NCBI GenBank assembly: GCA_934122215.1
Contig: CAKOWF010000003.1
Span: forward strand, 1-50,538
Length of the DNA: 50,538 bases
Source: an uncultured Bacilli bacterium
GTDB lineage: Bacteria > Bacillota_I > Bacilli_A > RF39 > UBA660
Direction: 5' to 3'
In this document: one piece after another, positions 1 to 8,663 of the stretch
How the letters are laid out: every line of letters begins with the position of its first letter
Position numbering within the stretch: the first letter of the stretch is position 1
Position numbers and translations under genes: made by a program
Notes under the pieces: model-generated
Told to the model about the DNA's origin: nothing
Seen by the model: the letters and a program-made list of their open reading frames with translations, nothing else
Databases searched by the model: none

Positions 1-1172
1 CCAATAAATTCAGTATATTCTCCACCAAATCTCTTTTTAAATGAATGAATACCAAATATAGGATTAGACTTATCTGGATTAGCAATTCCACTAGTTCCAA
101 AGAAGTCAACTATCTTATAGCCTTCTTTGTTAGCATCTTTTATTATTTCATAATAAACAAGATAATTAGAATTTAATTCTCTTAAAATATTACTATTGCC
201 ACCATGAATAGTCCATACTTTATCACCATATTTAACAGTAATTATAGATGATAAAATAACATCCTCTTTATCAATACTATGTATTAAATCAATTTCTTTA
301 TTCATTTTTTCTATTTTAATTTCCAAATCTTTTTTTAAATTAGCTTGTTTTTCTTTATTTTTATATTTAGGATCATCCATATTTTTAAGTTCTAATTCTA
401 AACATTTTAAATTATTTTCATATGTTTTAATTAGTTCATTAATATTAACTTCACATACATATAAATCACTCATACCATGTTCATTAAAAATTTTATAAAA
501 ATTTTCATAATATGACATTGGGGTTAAGTATAAATGTTCTCTTAAAGCAGTATCCTTCATTGTTTCATAAAACTTAGGTATATCTTTAATAGTTCCTTTA
601 TATAAATTTAAATTATATTGATTACCTTTATTTAATATTTTTCTGGTTGTTGGGTGAATATTTTTATAAACTTCATCCATACTTTTATTTATATCTAATC
701 TAAATGTAAATCTAGGTTGTTCATTAACAAATTCAGTATTAAATCCTTTATGTTTATATCCTAACATTTTTAAGTAATCAACTAATTTTTCATTAGAATT
801 ATCTAATATATTACCATCTTGATCTAAATCATGTAATTTAACATCTGGATCAATTTTAACAAAAATAGCTTTATTCTTTTTAGCAAACCTTTTAATATAA
901 TTAGTAAATATATGTATTAATTTATAATTACTATAATCTAATATATATCCTCTAGGACAATAAAAATACGAATATTTTCCAATTAAATTTTTTTTAAGTA
1001 ACAAAGCTGTAGCTACTAATTTACCATTATCTTTAAGTCCAACTATATATGGTGTAAAGTTTTTACTTTTCATAATTTCTCCAAAATATGTACTTTGCAT
1101 AAAATGAGATTTACTGCTATTTAAAACAAAATCTTCATATTCTTTTTTATCAATATTTGTTATAAACTCCAT
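1..1172 (-). CDS. FemX/FemAB-like peptidoglycan branching aminoacyltransferase, 3' end cut by window edge
   Basis: Reading down from an ATG at 1172 (MEFITNIDKKEYEDF) gives an uninterrupted frame of 390 residues to the window edge. The ribosome binding site AAAGAGGA lies just upstream. Enzymes of this family move amino acids from aminoacyl-tRNA to the peptide of lipid-linked peptidoglycan precursors in the cytoplasm. Family landmarks are the early YFGEIMKS and GKYSYFYCPRG segments, a central charged coiled-coil insertion like that of seryl-tRNA synthetase, and a late FFGTSG segment followed by FKKRFGGE. It is divergent from, and clearly paralogous to, the gene at 1284. A well formed promoter lies upstream (1197-1225). 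The amino acid added cannot be told from sequence. Confidence 0.88.
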   Translation of the reverse strand, partial: MEFITNIDKKEYEDFVLNSSKSHFMQSTYFGEIMKSKNFTPYIVGLKDNGKLVATALLLKKNLIGKYSYFYCPRGYILDYSNYKLIHIFTNYIKRFAKKNKAIFVKIDPDVKLHDLDQDGNILDNSNEKLVDYLKMLGYKHKGFNTEFVNEQPRFTFRLDINKSMDEVYKNIHPTTRKILNKGNQYNLNLYKGTIKDIPKFYETMKDTALREHLYLTPMSYYENFYKIFNEHGMSDLYVCEVNINELIKTYENNLKCLELELKNMDDPKYKNKEKQANLKKDLEIKIEKMNKEIDLIHSIDKEDVILSSIITVKYGDKVWTIHGGNSNILRELNSNYLVYYEIIKDANKEGYKIVDFFGTSGIANPDKSNPIFGIHSFKKRFGGEYTEFI

Positions 1173-1196
1173 ATATATCCTCTTTTCTACTTATTA

Positions 1197-1225
1197 AGTA
1201 TAACCTTTATTTAATTATTAGTCAA
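1197..1225 (-). promoter_or_regulatory. sigma-A promoter for the femX-like gene at 1172
   Basis: On the minus strand TTGACT (1225-1220) and TATACT (1202-1197) are separated by exactly 17 bases, close to the sigma-A consensus. The gene starts 25 bases downstream. Confidence 0.75.
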
Positions 1226-1283
1226 TTAATAAAAGACTTTAAAAAAAAACAAATTTATAGTATACTTAATATAGGGTGATAGC

Positions 1284-2549
1284 ATGATAGAAAAATTAAC
1301 GCCGGAAGAATTTAATGAATTTTCAAAAAATCATGAACAAGGAACCTTTTTTGAATCTTCATATTGGGGAGAATTAAAATCATTTACTGGATGGGTAAGT
1401 CATTTAGTTGGTATTAAACAAGATGGAAAAATAGTAGCAGCAACCCTTTTATTAGGTAAAAAAATACCAGTATTAGGTAAATATATATATTATGCTCCAA
1501 GAGGTTTTTTAATAGATTATACTAATTATTATTTATTAGAAAAATTTGTTACAGAAATTACAAAATATGTTAAAAAAAATAAAGGTATATTTATTAAAAT
1601 AAATCCTTACGTAGAATATAGAAAAAGAGATATTAATGGTAATCCAGTTAGTGATGAAACAAATAGAAATATAATTGATAAACTAGAACACTTAGGATTT
1701 ACTCATAATGGTTATACTATAGATTACGGTATTGATTTAGAACCTAGATGGGTATCAGTTTTAGATTTAAAAGGAAAAACAGAAGAACAAATATTATCAG
1801 ATTTAAGACCATCTACAAGAAGAAAAGTAAAAAATTCCTATAAACATGGATTAAAATTAGTAGAAATAGATGAATCTAGACTACAGGAATTTAAAGATTT
1901 AATGTCTCATACAAGTGAAAGAAGAGGTTTTATAGATAGACCACTTTCATATTATAAAAAAATGTATGAATCATTCAAAAAAGGTGATGCCATAAAAATA
2001 ATGCTCGTTGAATTAGATGTAGAAGACTACTTGAATAATTTATCAAACCAAAAAAATGAAGTAATGCTAAAATATGCTGAAATAAAAGCAAGAGCGGTTG
2101 AAGAGGATATAAATTATATAAATGAATTAGAAAAAGAATTATCTGCTATAGATGAAAGAACCATTTTATTACAATCAATATTAAAAACGAGAGGAAAAAA
2201 TATTGTATTGGCTGGTGGATTATTTATGACATTTGGAAAACAATTAATCTCACTTTTTGGTGCTTCATATAAAGAATATATGAAATTTAATGGGCAACAT
2301 TTTTTAAATTTTAAAATGATAAAATATGCATTGAATAATGGTTATGAAAAATATAATTTATATGGTATTACAGGTAATTTTAATGAAGAAAATGAAAATT
2401 ATGGTTTATTTGATTTTAAAAGAGGATTTAATGCTGATGTAGTAGAATTAATAGGAGAATTTACTCTAATAACAAATAAATTTAGTTATAAATTATATAA
2501 AATAATGTTAAAAATATATCAAAAAACAAAGAAAAGAGTGAAAAAATGA
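1284..2549 (+). CDS. FemX/FemAB-like peptidoglycan branching aminoacyltransferase, second copy
   Basis: This is a complete 421-residue protein of the same family as its divergent neighbour. It shares the SYWGELKS and YIYYAPRGF motifs, the charged helical insertion at about residues 250-285, and the late YGITGNF and FKRGFNADVVELIGEF motifs. The length is typical of FemA/FemX proteins. It is expected to add one amino acid of the interpeptide bridge to lipid II at the inner membrane face. The ATG follows a GGGTGAT ribosome binding site. The stop codon TGA overlaps the ATG of rpiB by four bases, so the two are translationally coupled. The two copies may add successive bridge residues; that is inference. 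Confidence 0.9.
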   Translation: MIEKLTPEEFNEFSKNHEQGTFFESSYWGELKSFTGWVSHLVGIKQDGKIVAATLLLGKKIPVLGKYIYYAPRGFLIDYTNYYLLEKFVTEITKYVKKNKGIFIKINPYVEYRKRDINGNPVSDETNRNIIDKLEHLGFTHNGYTIDYGIDLEPRWVSVLDLKGKTEEQILSDLRPSTRRKVKNSYKHGLKLVEIDESRLQEFKDLMSHTSERRGFIDRPLSYYKKMYESFKKGDAIKIMLVELDVEDYLNNLSNQKNEVMLKYAEIKARAVEEDINYINELEKELSAIDERTILLQSILKTRGKNIVLAGGLFMTFGKQLISLFGASYKEYMKFNGQHFLNFKMIKYALNNGYEKYNLYGITGNFNEENENYGLFDFKRGFNADVVELIGEFTLITNKFSYKLYKIMLKIYQKTKKRVKK

Positions 2550-2980
2550 TAGGTATAGCTAGTGATCATGCGGGATTTGAATTAAAAGAAAAATTAAAAA
2601 AAGAATTAAAAGATTATCAAATAATAGATTATGGTACTATGGTAGATACATCTGTTGATTATCCTGATTATGCATTTAAAATTGGTGAAAGTATAGCTAA
2701 CAAAGGAATAAAATTAGGAATACTTATATGTAAAACTGGAATAGGAATGAGTATTGCTTGTAATAAAGTAAGAGGTGTTAGATGTGCTAAAGTAGATAAT
2801 GTAGAAGAAGCAAAATTAACAAGACTTCATAATAATAGTAATGTAATAGCAATCTCTGCTTTAAATAAAAATGCTTTAGAAATAGTAAAAACTTTTCTAG
2901 ATACTGAATTTTCAAATGAAGAAAGACATATCAGAAGGATAAATAAAATAACTGAATACGAGGAAAAACATGAATATTAA
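2546..2980 (+). CDS. rpiB: ribose-5-phosphate isomerase B
   Basis: RpiB interconverts ribose 5-phosphate and ribulose 5-phosphate in the pentose phosphate pathway. The 144-residue length and the IASDHAGFELKEKL start, with the Asp-His pair of the active site, are diagnostic. Further family blocks are DYPDYA, ICKTGIGMSIACNK with the catalytic Cys, RHNNSN-like RLHNNSNV, and an ERHIRRI tail. It overlaps the upstream femX-like gene by four bases and the downstream DUF1146 gene by eleven, forming one short operon. LacA/RpiB relatives can act on other sugar phosphates, but the order and length favour RpiB. Confidence 0.93.
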   Translation: MIGIASDHAGFELKEKLKKELKDYQIIDYGTMVDTSVDYPDYAFKIGESIANKGIKLGILICKTGIGMSIACNKVRGVRCAKVDNVEEAKLTRLHNNSNVIAISALNKNALEIVKTFLDTEFSNEERHIRRINKITEYEEKHEY

Positions 2981-3167
2981 AATAATTTTATATTGTATAA
3001 TTGTTCCATTATCAATATGGGCTTTAAATAGTATAAATATGAATAATATATTTAAAAAGAGAAGTTATTATTCATCTAGATTTTTATATTTATTTTTGTC
3101 ATTAGGATTATCATACTTAGTAGTTAATTTCTTTTATGACTTTTTTGTAAATATCAAATTTATTTGA
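2970..3167 (+). CDS. DUF1146 (YwzB-like) small membrane protein
   Basis: This 65-residue protein has two hydrophobic helices (about residues 4-20 and 40-60) around a basic loop FKKRSYYSSRF. The pattern of a bulky first helix, a short basic turn and a LFLSLGLSYLVVNFFYDF second helix matches my memory of the DUF1146 family (Bacillus YwzB). In Bacillus that gene also lies near murAA and spoIID. Its function is unknown. It starts inside the end of rpiB and a terminator hairpin overlaps its stop codon, so it is the last gene of this unit. Confidence 0.7.
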   Translation: MNIKIILYCIIVPLSIWALNSINMNNIFKKRSYYSSRFLYLFLSLGLSYLVVNFFYDFFVNIKFI

Positions 3168-3178
3168 TATTTTTTTTT
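3151..3178 (+). terminator. intrinsic terminator after the femX-rpiB-DUF1146 operon
   Basis: ATATCAAA and TTTGATAT form a hairpin around a TTTA loop, followed by eight T residues. The stop codon of the small membrane protein lies in the 3' arm. Confidence 0.8.
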
Positions 3179-3227
3179 GACAAATATTTTAAAAAATATT
3201 GATTAAAATAGTTATAGAGATGATATT

Positions 3228-4142
3228 ATGAAAAAAATATTTTCAATTTTACTTCTAATTATTTTATTTCCATATTTAATTGTAACTTTATTTATAAAAG
3301 AAGATACAACAAAAATAAAATTTATATTCAAAGAAGACGAAAAAGTTAGAGTAAAACAAACTGAATCAGGCAATATTGTAGAAGTACCACTAGAAGAATA
3401 TGTAGCTGGAGTAGTAGCCGGAGAAATGCCTATTACTTTTGAAACAGAAGCATTAAAAGCACAAGCTGTAGCTGCTCGTAGTTATGTATTAAAAAAAATA
3501 GAGCAAAATTATAAAAATAATTATGATGTAGTTGATACAGTATTAAATCAAGTTTATTTAGATAATGAATCGTTAAAAAATAAATGGAAAGATAAATATG
3601 AAGAAAGAATTCAAAAAATAAAAAAAGTTGTTTTAGATACTAAAGGGGAGTATTTAACTTATAATGGAAAAGTAATAGAAGCCTTCTTTTTCTCTACTAG
3701 TTCTGGATTAACAGAAAATTGTGAAGAGGTATTTGTAGAAGCATTACCTTATTTAAGAAGTGTTGATTCCCACTATGATGAAATATCCCCAGTATATGAA
3801 ACTCAAAAAGTAATAAATTATACAGAATTTTGTAATAAATTAGGTATAGAAAATGTACCATTAAATATAAATATAACTAAAACGACATCAACTGGAAGAA
3901 TAAAAAATATAACAATAAATGGAGTAAATTTTACAGGAAATCAAGTAACACAAAGACTAGGATTAAGGTCAAATTATTTTGAAATTAAACAAGACAATGA
4001 TAATGTGATTGTTACTACTAAAGGTTATGGTCATGGAGTTGGTATGAGCCAATATGGTGCGAATGGAATGGCTAAAGAAGGATATACATATAAAGATATA
4101 CTAAACCATTACTATACAAATATACAAATTTCAAAAATTTAA
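3228..4142 (+). CDS. spoIID: stage II sporulation protein D, peptidoglycan lytic transglycosylase
   Basis: SpoIID is the membrane-anchored lytic transglycosylase of the SpoIIDMP complex that drives engulfment of the forespore. The 304-residue protein has one N-terminal membrane helix (about residues 5-22) and a SpoIID domain. Visible motifs are VAGEMP with the catalytic Glu at about residue 66, LKAQAVAARSY, FFSTSSGLTENCEEVF and the C-terminal GYGHGVGMSQYGANGMA. It heads a cluster with spoIIQ, spoIIID and mbl in the Bacillus order. The ATG is preceded by a weak GAGATGAT ribosome binding site. I could not place a sigma-E promoter with confidence. Confidence 0.95.
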   Translation: MKKIFSILLLIILFPYLIVTLFIKEDTTKIKFIFKEDEKVRVKQTESGNIVEVPLEEYVAGVVAGEMPITFETEALKAQAVAARSYVLKKIEQNYKNNYDVVDTVLNQVYLDNESLKNKWKDKYEERIQKIKKVVLDTKGEYLTYNGKVIEAFFFSTSSGLTENCEEVFVEALPYLRSVDSHYDEISPVYETQKVINYTEFCNKLGIENVPLNINITKTTSTGRIKNITINGVNFTGNQVTQRLGLRSNYFEIKQDNDNVIVTTKGYGHGVGMSQYGANGMAKEGYTYKDILNHYYTNIQISKI

Positions 4143-4188
4143 GTATAAAAAAAATAATTTTGTTCAAACTTAAAATGAGGTGAACAAA

Positions 4189-4815
4189 ATGGAAAGAAGA
4201 CTAAAAAAAAGTGTCTTATATAGTTTAATAGGATTGGGATGTTTAGGTTTTGCGGGTTTAATATATGGAATAGAAAGTTCAATATTAAAAAATAATGAAA
4301 AAAAAGAAGATTTAGTATATGTATCAAAAACGATATTAAGTGATGTAGTACCGGTAATAGGAGAAAGCTCAAAAATAATAAAACCATATGTAAATGATGA
4401 AGTAAAGATTTATAAAACTTTTTATCAAAAAGATGGTAATGAAGAAGAACAAAAAAATTCTATAATTGAATATGGAAATACTTATTTACAAAGTAGTGGT
4501 ATTTGTTATAGTTTAGATAAAGAATTTGATGTAGTAGCTATAATGGATGGTACTGTCATAGATGTAAAAGATGATGAATTACTAGGAAAAGTAATAGAAA
4601 TAAGACATAGTAATAATGTTATAAGTACATATAATGGTTTATCAGAAGTAAGTGTAGAAAAAGATATGGTAGTTAAAAGCGGTGATATGATAGGTATTAG
4701 TGGAACATCAAATATATTTAAAGAAGCTGGAAATCATTTATACTTTGAATTAGCTGTAAATGGTAAATTAGTAAATCCAATTGACTATTATGACAAAACA
4801 TTAGGAGAAATATAG
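4189..4815 (+). CDS. spoIIQ: SpoIIQ-like forespore protein with degenerate LytM/M23 domain
   Basis: SpoIIQ is the forespore half of the zipper that joins forespore and mother cell through SpoIIIAH. The protein has an N-terminal membrane helix (about residues 9-27) and a C-terminal M23/LytM fold ending in IGISGTS, NHLYFELAVNGK and NPIDYY. Zinc ligands are poorly kept: the first His position reads GICYSLD, and the usual HxH reads HLY, so it is probably non-catalytic, as in Bacillus SpoIIQ. I place the start at ATG 4189, because GAGGTG at 4176-4181 is the ribosome binding site; an in-frame GTG at 4180 lies inside it. The position between spoIID and spoIIID supports the call. Confidence 0.85.
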   Translation: MERRLKKSVLYSLIGLGCLGFAGLIYGIESSILKNNEKKEDLVYVSKTILSDVVPVIGESSKIIKPYVNDEVKIYKTFYQKDGNEEEQKNSIIEYGNTYLQSSGICYSLDKEFDVVAIMDGTVIDVKDDELLGKVIEIRHSNNVISTYNGLSEVSVEKDMVVKSGDMIGISGTSNIFKEAGNHLYFELAVNGKLVNPIDYYDKTLGEI

Positions 4816-4861
4816 AATAAAAAATAAAGTCATTTATATAATTTAATAGGGGTTGATTTAA

Positions 4862-5107
4862 TTGAAGTATATAAATGACCGAGTAATAAAAGAAGCTAAT
4901 TATATTATTGAAACTGGTTATACAATACGTGAGTTAGCTTCTATTTTTGATGTATCAAAAAGTACAGTACATAAAGATTTACATGAAAGATTATTAGATA
5001 TAGATATAAATAAATACAAAAAAGTAGAACAAATATTAAATTATCATACAAATATAAGACATCTAAGGGGTGGAGAATCTACTAGACAAAAATATTTAAA
5101 TAGTTAG
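4862..5107 (+). CDS. spoIIID: stage III sporulation transcriptional regulator SpoIIID
   Basis: SpoIIID is the small mother-cell DNA-binding regulator that modulates sigma-E genes during sporulation. The 81-residue protein has the expected size and the highly conserved helix-turn-helix block VSKSTVHKDLHERL, followed by NIRHLRGGESTRQKY at the C-terminus. Translation starts at a TTG codon; AGGGGTTGAT upstream serves as the ribosome binding site, and the start matches the usual N-terminus of the family. It lies between spoIIQ and mbl with short gaps, as in Bacillus. Confidence 0.95.
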   Translation: MKYINDRVIKEANYIIETGYTIRELASIFDVSKSTVHKDLHERLLDIDINKYKKVEQILNYHTNIRHLRGGESTRQKYLNS

Positions 5108-5117
5108 GGATGAAAAA

Positions 5118-6110
5118 ATGTTTTCAAAAGATATAGGAATAGATTTAGGAACAGCAAACGTACTAATATATGTAAAAGGTGAGGGGATTGTATTAAATGA
5201 ACCTAGTGTAGTAGCCTTAGACTCATCAACAGGAAAAATTTTAGCAGTAGGACATGAAGCAAGAGAAATGTTAGGAAGAACTCCAGGAAAAGTAAATGCT
5301 ATAAGACCAATGAAAGATGGCGTAATAGCAGATTTTGATGCAACAGGATTAATGCTAGATTATTTTATTAAAAAGGTTAATGGAAAGGGATTAGTTAGTA
5401 AACCAAGAATATTAATATGTTGTCCTTCTAATATAACACAGGTAGAAAAAAATGCTATAAAAGAAGCAGCTGAGAGGACAGGCGCTAAAAGAGTATTTTT
5501 AGAAGAAGAACCAAAAGTTGCTGCTGTTGGAGCAGGATTAGATATTGCTGAACCAGTAGGAAATATGGTTATTGATATTGGTGGAGGAACTACTGACATA
5601 GCAGTATTATCTCTTGGTGATATTGTATCAAGTTCTTCAATAAAGGTTGCTGGTAATACATTTGATAGTGATATAACTAAATTTATAAAAGAAAAATATA
5701 AATTATTAATAGGAGATAGAACTGCAGAAGAAATAAAATTTAAAATAGGTAGAGTTTATTCTGATTCTAAAAACGAAAAAATGCAGGTTAAAGGTAGAGA
5801 TTTAGTGACGGGATTACCACATACTGTTACTATATGTAGTGAAGAAATAGAAGAATCTTTAAAAGAAAGCGCATATTTAATAGTTCATGCGGCTAAATCA
5901 GTTTTAGAACATACCCCTCCAGAACTATCTGCAGATATTATGAATAAAGGAATAATAATAACAGGTGGTGGAGCATTAATAAGAGGAATGGATAAATTAT
6001 TAGAACATGAATTAAAAGTTCCAGTTGTGATAGCAGATAGTCCTCTTACTTGTGTAGCAGAAGGAACAGGTATATTACTTGATCATATAAATTTAATAGA
6101 TAAATGCTAA
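5118..6110 (+). CDS. mbl: rod shape-determining actin homologue (MreB/Mbl)
   Basis: This is an actin-like ATPase that forms membrane-bound filaments directing the cell-wall elongation machinery. The 330-residue protein has every nucleotide-binding block: phosphate 1 (GIDLGTANVLIY), the RPMKDGVIADFD segment, phosphate 2 (VIDIGGGTTDIAVLSLG) and the adenosine motif (IIITGGGALIRGMDKLL). The location ten bases after spoIIID points to Mbl rather than MreB. A convergent-gene terminator follows it directly. The family is certain; the Mbl assignment rests on synteny. Confidence 0.93.
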   Translation: MFSKDIGIDLGTANVLIYVKGEGIVLNEPSVVALDSSTGKILAVGHEAREMLGRTPGKVNAIRPMKDGVIADFDATGLMLDYFIKKVNGKGLVSKPRILICCPSNITQVEKNAIKEAAERTGAKRVFLEEEPKVAAVGAGLDIAEPVGNMVIDIGGGTTDIAVLSLGDIVSSSSIKVAGNTFDSDITKFIKEKYKLLIGDRTAEEIKFKIGRVYSDSKNEKMQVKGRDLVTGLPHTVTICSEEIEESLKESAYLIVHAAKSVLEHTPPELSADIMNKGIIITGGGALIRGMDKLLEHELKVPVVIADSPLTCVAEGTGILLDHINLIDKC

Positions 6111-6126
6111 TAGGCATTTATTTTTT
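6101..6126. terminator. terminator between convergent mbl and HD-GYP genes
   Basis: TAAATGC pairs with GCATTTA across a short loop, followed by six T residues on the plus strand. The 3' ends of both genes fall in the hairpin. Confidence 0.7.
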
Positions 6127-6667
6127 GTAGAGTATTTTTAAATGCTTTTACATATGAATAACAATATTTGTTTTCACCATAGTAATTGGTATTATTAAAT
6201 AAATCAGTTAAGGCATCTTCTTTATTTTTAATATTATTATATATTCTATTAGAGGTCATAGCATCATAACTATCAGCAATAGCAATTATTTTACTTAATT
6301 TTGGTATTTCATTATCAATTTTATGAAAAGGATATCCACTACCATCTAATCTTTCGTGATGTGCTAATATTATATTTTTAACTTCTTTCATTGTTTCTGG
6401 TAATATAAAATACCCAAATTCAACATGTTTTTTAATTAAATCAAATTCTTCTTTAGTTAATTTTTCTTTTTTTTCCAATAAAGAAGTAGGAATATATATT
6501 TTTCCTATATCATGAAGTAATGAAGAATATAATAGTAAATCCATTTCATTATTTGGTAAGGATAAATATTTTCCTATATCATTTGAATATTTAGCAACTC
6601 TACAGACATGATTATAAGTATTTTTATCATAGAGTGATAATAAAAAGTACAACATATTTTTATTCAT
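6107..6667 (-). CDS. HD-GYP domain protein, possible cyclic-di-nucleotide phosphodiesterase
   Basis: The 186-residue protein is essentially a single HD-GYP domain. It contains LHDIGKIYIP (His52-Asp53), a second metal-site helix around HVEFGYFIL, HHERLDGSGYP (about residues 103-113) and a DSYDAMTS motif. Members of this family hydrolyse cyclic di-GMP or, in some branches, other cyclic dinucleotides. There is no receiver or sensor domain and no membrane segment. I chose ATG 6667 because AAAGGAGGG sits directly upstream; the longer frame to 6685 would run through that ribosome binding site. The HD and GYP residues are intact, so activity is plausible, but the substrate is unknown. Confidence 0.85.
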   Translation of the reverse strand: MNKNMLYFLLSLYDKNTYNHVCRVAKYSNDIGKYLSLPNNEMDLLLYSSLLHDIGKIYIPTSLLEKKEKLTKEEFDLIKKHVEFGYFILPETMKEVKNIILAHHERLDGSGYPFHKIDNEIPKLSKIIAIADSYDAMTSNRIYNNIKNKEDALTDLFNNTNYYGENKYCYSYVKAFKNTLQKINAY

Positions 6668-6796
6668 TTTTTCCCTCCTTTCCACAATATTATTGTCAAA
6701 TTATTTCAAAATACCTAAATTTATCCACCTTTTTTTGAAAAAAAGTTATTATGATGTTAAAATTATGTACTTTTCCACCACAAATTTATAAATAAA

Positions 6797-6805
6797 TGAT
6801 ATAAT
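6797..6805 (+). promoter_or_regulatory. extended -10 promoter of tagO
   Basis: TGA followed by TATAAT forms an extended -10 element 17 bases before the tagO start. No clear -35 is present. Confidence 0.5.
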
Positions 6806-6821
6806 TAATTAAGGTGATGTT

Positions 6822-7877
6822 ATGAATCCAATAATTACAAAAACATTATTAATGATATTAGTACCATTTCTATTTGTAGTAGCAATAATACCTTTTATAA
6901 AAAAAATAGCACATGTAGTTAATGCTATTGATATACCAAGAGGAAGACATATTCATAAAAAACCTACTCCTAAATTAGGAGGCTTGGCAATATTCTTTGG
7001 ATTTTTATTAGGTTATATGATTTTTGGAACTCATAGTGTAATTATGAATGCTGTTTTAATAGGTAGTTTCATAATAATAATTACTGGTGTCATTGATGAT
7101 ATATGCGAATTATCTCCATTATATAAATTTATTGGTCAATTAGCTGCTGCATTAGTAATAACTATATATGGAAATTTATTAATAGTTGATGTAAGTGCTT
7201 TTGGTATTTATTTAAACTTTAGTATTTTATCTTATCCATTGACAATTTTCTTTATAATAGGATGTATTAATTGTATTAATTTAATTGATGGATTAGATGG
7301 ATTAAGCGGTGGAATAAGTGCTATATATTATACTACAGTAGGAATAATTGCTATAATGCAAGGAAAATTAGGACTTGATTATGTTTTAACATTTGTAATG
7401 TTAGGATCAGTATTAGGATTTTTAGTTTATAATTTTAATCCTGCTAGTATATTTGCTGGAGATAGTGGTTCTATGTTCATGGGATTTATTATTTCTGTAA
7501 TAGCATTATTAGGTTTTAAAAATGTAACAATGACATCTTTAATAATTCCACTTCTTATAATAGCTTTACCAATATTAGATACATTATTTGCTATAATTAG
7601 AAGAATTTTGAAAGGACAAAACCCAGCTCTTGGTGATAAATATCACATTCATCATCAATTATTAAATCGTAATCTATCTGTAAAAACAGTAGTTATAATA
7701 ATATATTTAATTGATATGTTATTTGCTTTTGCTTCTGTTGTTTATGTTTTACATGATGCAACATTAGGGTATATTATTTATGGAATATTAACAGTTATAA
7801 TTATGATTTTTGTAGTTAAAACTAATGTTGTATTTGATGATAATATTAGAAATAAATTTAAAATACATCGTAAATGA
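6822..7877 (+). CDS. tagO: undecaprenyl-phosphate GlcNAc-1-phosphate transferase (TagO/WecA family)
   Basis: This polytopic membrane enzyme (351 residues, about ten or eleven helices) transfers a sugar-1-phosphate from a UDP-sugar to undecaprenyl phosphate. It is the first step for wall teichoic acid or another linked glycopolymer. Family motifs are KKPTPKLGGLAIFFG, GVIDDICELSP, the NLIDGLDGLSGG block, the catalytic GDSGSMFMGF, and KYHIHHQLL, whose HIHH signature separates TagO/WecA from MraY. GGTGATGTT is the ribosome binding site. A terminator-like hairpin covers the stop codon. Which polymer is made cannot be seen here. Confidence 0.92.
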   Translation: MNPIITKTLLMILVPFLFVVAIIPFIKKIAHVVNAIDIPRGRHIHKKPTPKLGGLAIFFGFLLGYMIFGTHSVIMNAVLIGSFIIIITGVIDDICELSPLYKFIGQLAAALVITIYGNLLIVDVSAFGIYLNFSILSYPLTIFFIIGCINCINLIDGLDGLSGGISAIYYTTVGIIAIMQGKLGLDYVLTFVMLGSVLGFLVYNFNPASIFAGDSGSMFMGFIISVIALLGFKNVTMTSLIIPLLIIALPILDTLFAIIRRILKGQNPALGDKYHIHHQLLNRNLSVKTVVIIIYLIDMLFAFASVVYVLHDATLGYIIYGILTVIIMIFVVKTNVVFDDNIRNKFKIHRK

Positions 7878-7888
7878 TGTATTTTTTT
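7862..7888 (+). terminator. terminator hairpin at the end of tagO
   Basis: AAATACATC and GATGTATTT pair around a GTAAAT loop, with a T run to 7888. It argues against an early start of the next gene at 7874, inside the hairpin. Confidence 0.6.
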
Positions 7889-7921
7889 AAAGTTTTTGTA
7901 AAAATTATAAATGGTGATACT

Positions 7922-8635
7922 ATGTTAGATCAAGCATTACAAGTAGTACTTAGAAGTTTAATGTCATTAACAGTTTTATTTTTTGTTACTAAATTAATTG
8001 GTAGAAAACAAGTTTCTGAATTAAGCTTATTTGATTATACAATAGGTATATCAATAGGCAATTTTGCTGCTGAATCTACAATGAATTTTGATATACCATT
8101 TATTCATGGAATAGTAGCAGTAGTAACATATGGAATAGTGGCGTATTTAGTATCAATTGTTACTATGAAAAGTATTTTATTAAGAAGATTTTTAATAGGA
8201 TATCCTATGGTTGTAATAGAAAATGGAAAAATTTTAGAAAAGAGTATGAAAAAACTTCGTATAGATATTAATGATTTATTAGAACAAGTTAGAAATGCTG
8301 GATATTTTGACTTAAGCACAGTTGAATATGCATTAATGGAACCTAATGGTAAATTAAGTATATTACTTAAAAGTGAATATCAACCAGTTATAAATAAAGA
8401 TATGAATATTAAATTAGATAAAGCTTGCTTATGTACTAATGTAATGATAGATGGAATAATTATGAGTAAAAATTTAGAGTGTATTGGTAAAGATGAAACA
8501 TGGTTAATTCATGAATTAAAAGTTAAGGGATATAAAACATATAATAAAATTATGTTAGTAACAGTTGATAATAATGAAAAATTAACGATATATGAAAAAA
8601 ATTCAGATAAAAATCCTATACAATTGTTAGAATAA
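7922..8635 (+). CDS. YetF/YcaP-like DUF421 membrane protein
   Basis: The protein has three N-terminal membrane helices, with a RKQVSELSLFDYTIGISIGNFAAEST segment between the first two split by conserved charged residues. A DUF421 soluble part follows (PMVVIENGKI, then LLEQVRNAGYFDLSTVEYALMEPNG in two adjoining pieces). Members are found in many Firmicutes, often with spore or membrane genes, and have no firm function. I start it at ATG 7922, where GGTGAT gives a ribosome binding site and the first helix begins as in homologues. A longer frame from 7874 would begin inside the tagO terminator. It converges on the nuclease gene. Confidence 0.8.
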   Translation: MLDQALQVVLRSLMSLTVLFFVTKLIGRKQVSELSLFDYTIGISIGNFAAESTMNFDIPFIHGIVAVVTYGIVAYLVSIVTMKSILLRRFLIGYPMVVIENGKILEKSMKKLRIDINDLLEQVRNAGYFDLSTVEYALMEPNGKLSILLKSEYQPVINKDMNIKLDKACLCTNVMIDGIIMSKNLECIGKDETWLIHELKVKGYKTYNKIMLVTVDNNEKLTIYEKNSDKNPIQLLE

Positions 8636-8663
8636 AAAGGTTGACTAAATATCAACCTTTTTT
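8634..8663. terminator. bidirectional terminator between DUF421 and nuclease genes
   Basis: An 11-bp stem (AAAAAGGTTGA with TCAACCTTTTT) with a seven-base loop ends in T runs on both strands. The nuclease stop codon lies in the loop. Confidence 0.8.

Noticed and set aside
4139..4387. Open minus-strand frame opposite spoIIQ
   Set aside because: Leu/Phe-rich shadow of the real gene, with no ribosome binding site of its own.
4189..4815. SpoIIQ-like protein as an active M23 endopeptidase
   Set aside because: The first His and the second His of the HxH pair are missing, so zinc-dependent activity is unlikely.
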